NCBI GenBank assembly: GCA_023437865.1
Contig: JAEZFE010000066.1
Location: 1-5,763 of the forward strand
Source: Pseudomonadota bacterium
GTDB lineage: Bacteria > Pseudomonadota > Alphaproteobacteria > Rhodospirillales > Magnetospirillaceae
Direction of reading: 5' to 3'
Length of the DNA stretch: 5,763 nucleotides
Positions 4,735 through 5,763 of this stretch are shown here, in pieces. The notes under the pieces were generated by a model. That model searched no databases. It was not told the origin of the DNA and was given only the letters and a program-made list of their open reading frames with translations. Each line of letters opens with the position of its first letter. The first letter of the stretch is position 1. The position numbers were made by a program, and so were the translations under genes.

Positions 4735-5763
4735 ATGTCGTTGAAGAGCATTCATCCCGAGACCCTGGTGCTCCATGCCGGCTACCGCAGCGACCCTGCC
4801 ACTAATGCGGTGGCGGTGCCTATCTACCAGACCACTTCGTATCAATTCCGCGATACCGAACATGCAGGCAATTTGTTCGCGCTCAAGGAATTGGGCAACA
4901 TCTACACCCGCATCATGAACCCGACCACTGACGTGCTTGAACAGCGCCTGGCCGCACTGGAAGGCGGCGTGGCAGCGCTGGCGCTGTCCTCGGGTCAAGC
5001 GGCGAGCACCTTCGCCATTCTGAATGTGGCCCAGGCCGGTGACAACTTCGTCACCTCGACCGACCTGTACGGCGGCACCTGGAACCTGTTCGCCAACACC
5101 TTCAAGCAATTGGGCATCGAGGCTCGCTTCGTCGATCCGGCCGACCCCGAGGCCTTCGTGCGCGCCACCGACGACCGCACCCGCGCCTGGTATGCCGAAA
5201 CCCTGCCGAACCCCAAGCTGCAAGTGTTTCCCATCGCCGAAGTCGCCAAACTAGCCGACAAGGTCGGCGTGCCGCTGATCATCGACAACACTGCGGCCCC
5301 GATCATCGCCAGGCCCATCGAGCTGGGCGCCCACATCGTCGTCTACTCAACCACCAAGTATATCGGCGGCCACGGCACCTCCATCGGCGGCGCCATCGTG
5401 GATTCCGGCAAGTTCGACTGGGAGAAGCACGCCAAGCGTTTCCCGCTGCTCAACGAGCCAGACCCGAGCTATCACGGCGCGGTGTGGACCCAGGCGGTCA
5501 AGCCGCTGGGCCCCATCGCCTACATCCTGCGGGCGCGAGTTACCCTACTGCGCGACATCGGTGCCGCCATTAGCCCGTTCAACGCCTTCCAGGCCCTCCA
5601 GGGCCTCGAGACCCTGCCCTTGCGCATCCGCGCCCACAACGCCAATGCCCAGGCAGTAGTCGAGTATCTGGCCAAGCACCCCAAGGTGGCTGCGGTCATC
5701 CATCCCAGCCAGCAGAGCGGCGAGTACCGCCGCCGCGCCGATGCGGCGCTGAAGGGCGGCTAT
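4735..5763 (+). CDS. metY: O-acetylhomoserine sulfhydrylase (MetY type), C-terminus cut by window edge
   Basis: PLP enzyme of the Cys/Met-metabolism family that makes homocysteine from O-acetylhomoserine and sulfide (direct sulfhydrylation to methionine); it may also assimilate methanethiol. Cytosolic, usually a tetramer. 343 residues are visible of about 425-435 usual. Landmarks in order: SIHPETLVLHAGY (5-17); PIYQTTSYQF (29-38); Y57-T-R59 in YTRIMNPT, the phosphate contact from the neighbouring subunit; SSGQAAS (85-91); DLYGGTW with the ring-stacking Y112; D184 in LIIDNTAAP; and the PLP lysine K208 in VVYSTTKYIGGHG. The insertion LNEPDPSYHG(AVW) and the LGPIAYILRARVTLLRDIG block that follows separate O-acetylhomoserine sulfhydrylases from shorter MetB/MetC/MetZ relatives. 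The start at 4735 has AGGAGA 7 nt upstream. It appears to be first in its transcript. O-acetylserine or O-succinylhomoserine use cannot be excluded from sequence alone. Confidence 0.95.
   Translation, partial: MSLKSIHPETLVLHAGYRSDPATNAVAVPIYQTTSYQFRDTEHAGNLFALKELGNIYTRIMNPTTDVLEQRLAALEGGVAALALSSGQAASTFAILNVAQAGDNFVTSTDLYGGTWNLFANTFKQLGIEARFVDPADPEAFVRATDDRTRAWYAETLPNPKLQVFPIAEVAKLADKVGVPLIIDNTAAPIIARPIELGAHIVVYSTTKYIGGHGTSIGGAIVDSGKFDWEKHAKRFPLLNEPDPSYHGAVWTQAVKPLGPIAYILRARVTLLRDIGAAISPFNAFQALQGLETLPLRIRAHNANAQAVVEYLAKHPKVAAVIHPSQQSGEYRRRADAALKGGY

Noticed and set aside
4696..5223. Minus-strand frame (175 codons) opposite the sulfhydrylase gene
   Set aside because: The plus strand encodes a PLP enzyme with all landmarks; this is its shadow.

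Overview
The window is high-GC DNA that looks like ordinary alphaproteobacterial chromosome, most likely from a Rhodospirillales-type (Magnetospirillum/Azospirillum-like) bacterium. Three things point there: a Ros/MucR-family regulator, a family largely confined to Alphaproteobacteria; the gene order glyA-nrdR-ribD, which is common in that class; and the style of the protein sequences. The genus is a guess.

Layout. Positions 1-3168 hold a tight minus-strand cluster, in transcription order rpiB (ribose-5-phosphate isomerase B), glyA (serine hydroxymethyltransferase), nrdR (repressor of ribonucleotide reductase genes) and ribD (riboflavin deaminase/reductase, cut by the left edge of the window). 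The gaps are 32 and 60 nt, and nrdR and ribD overlap by 17 nt if ribD starts at its GTG. This fits one operon linking pentose-phosphate supply, one-carbon metabolism, deoxynucleotide control and flavin synthesis. A strong GC-rich hairpin without a T-run lies between glyA and nrdR.

Positions 3169-3514 are a divergent non-coding region. It carries several inverted repeats and an AT-rich promoter zone that drives a 151-residue MucR/Ros-type regulator on the plus strand (3515-3970). That protein keeps only two of the four classical zinc ligands of the Ros zinc finger. A clear intrinsic terminator follows it. A small convergent minus-strand gene (4033-4215, 60 residues) encodes a conserved-looking protein of unknown function; an apparent longer frame would start at a TTG that has no correctly spaced ribosome-binding site.

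Positions 4216-4734 hold no intact recognisable gene. They contain a likely promoter plus inverted repeat for the 60-residue gene, short minus-strand frames that read like decayed gene ends, and an AT-rich promoter/leader. From 4735 to the right edge runs the first 343 residues of a PLP-dependent O-acetylhomoserine sulfhydrylase (metY type). No CRISPR array, insertion sequence, tRNA, rRNA or phage module was seen. The window is mostly housekeeping; the least explained parts are the 60-residue protein, the structured 3240-3385 region and the relic-like stretch 4311-4584.
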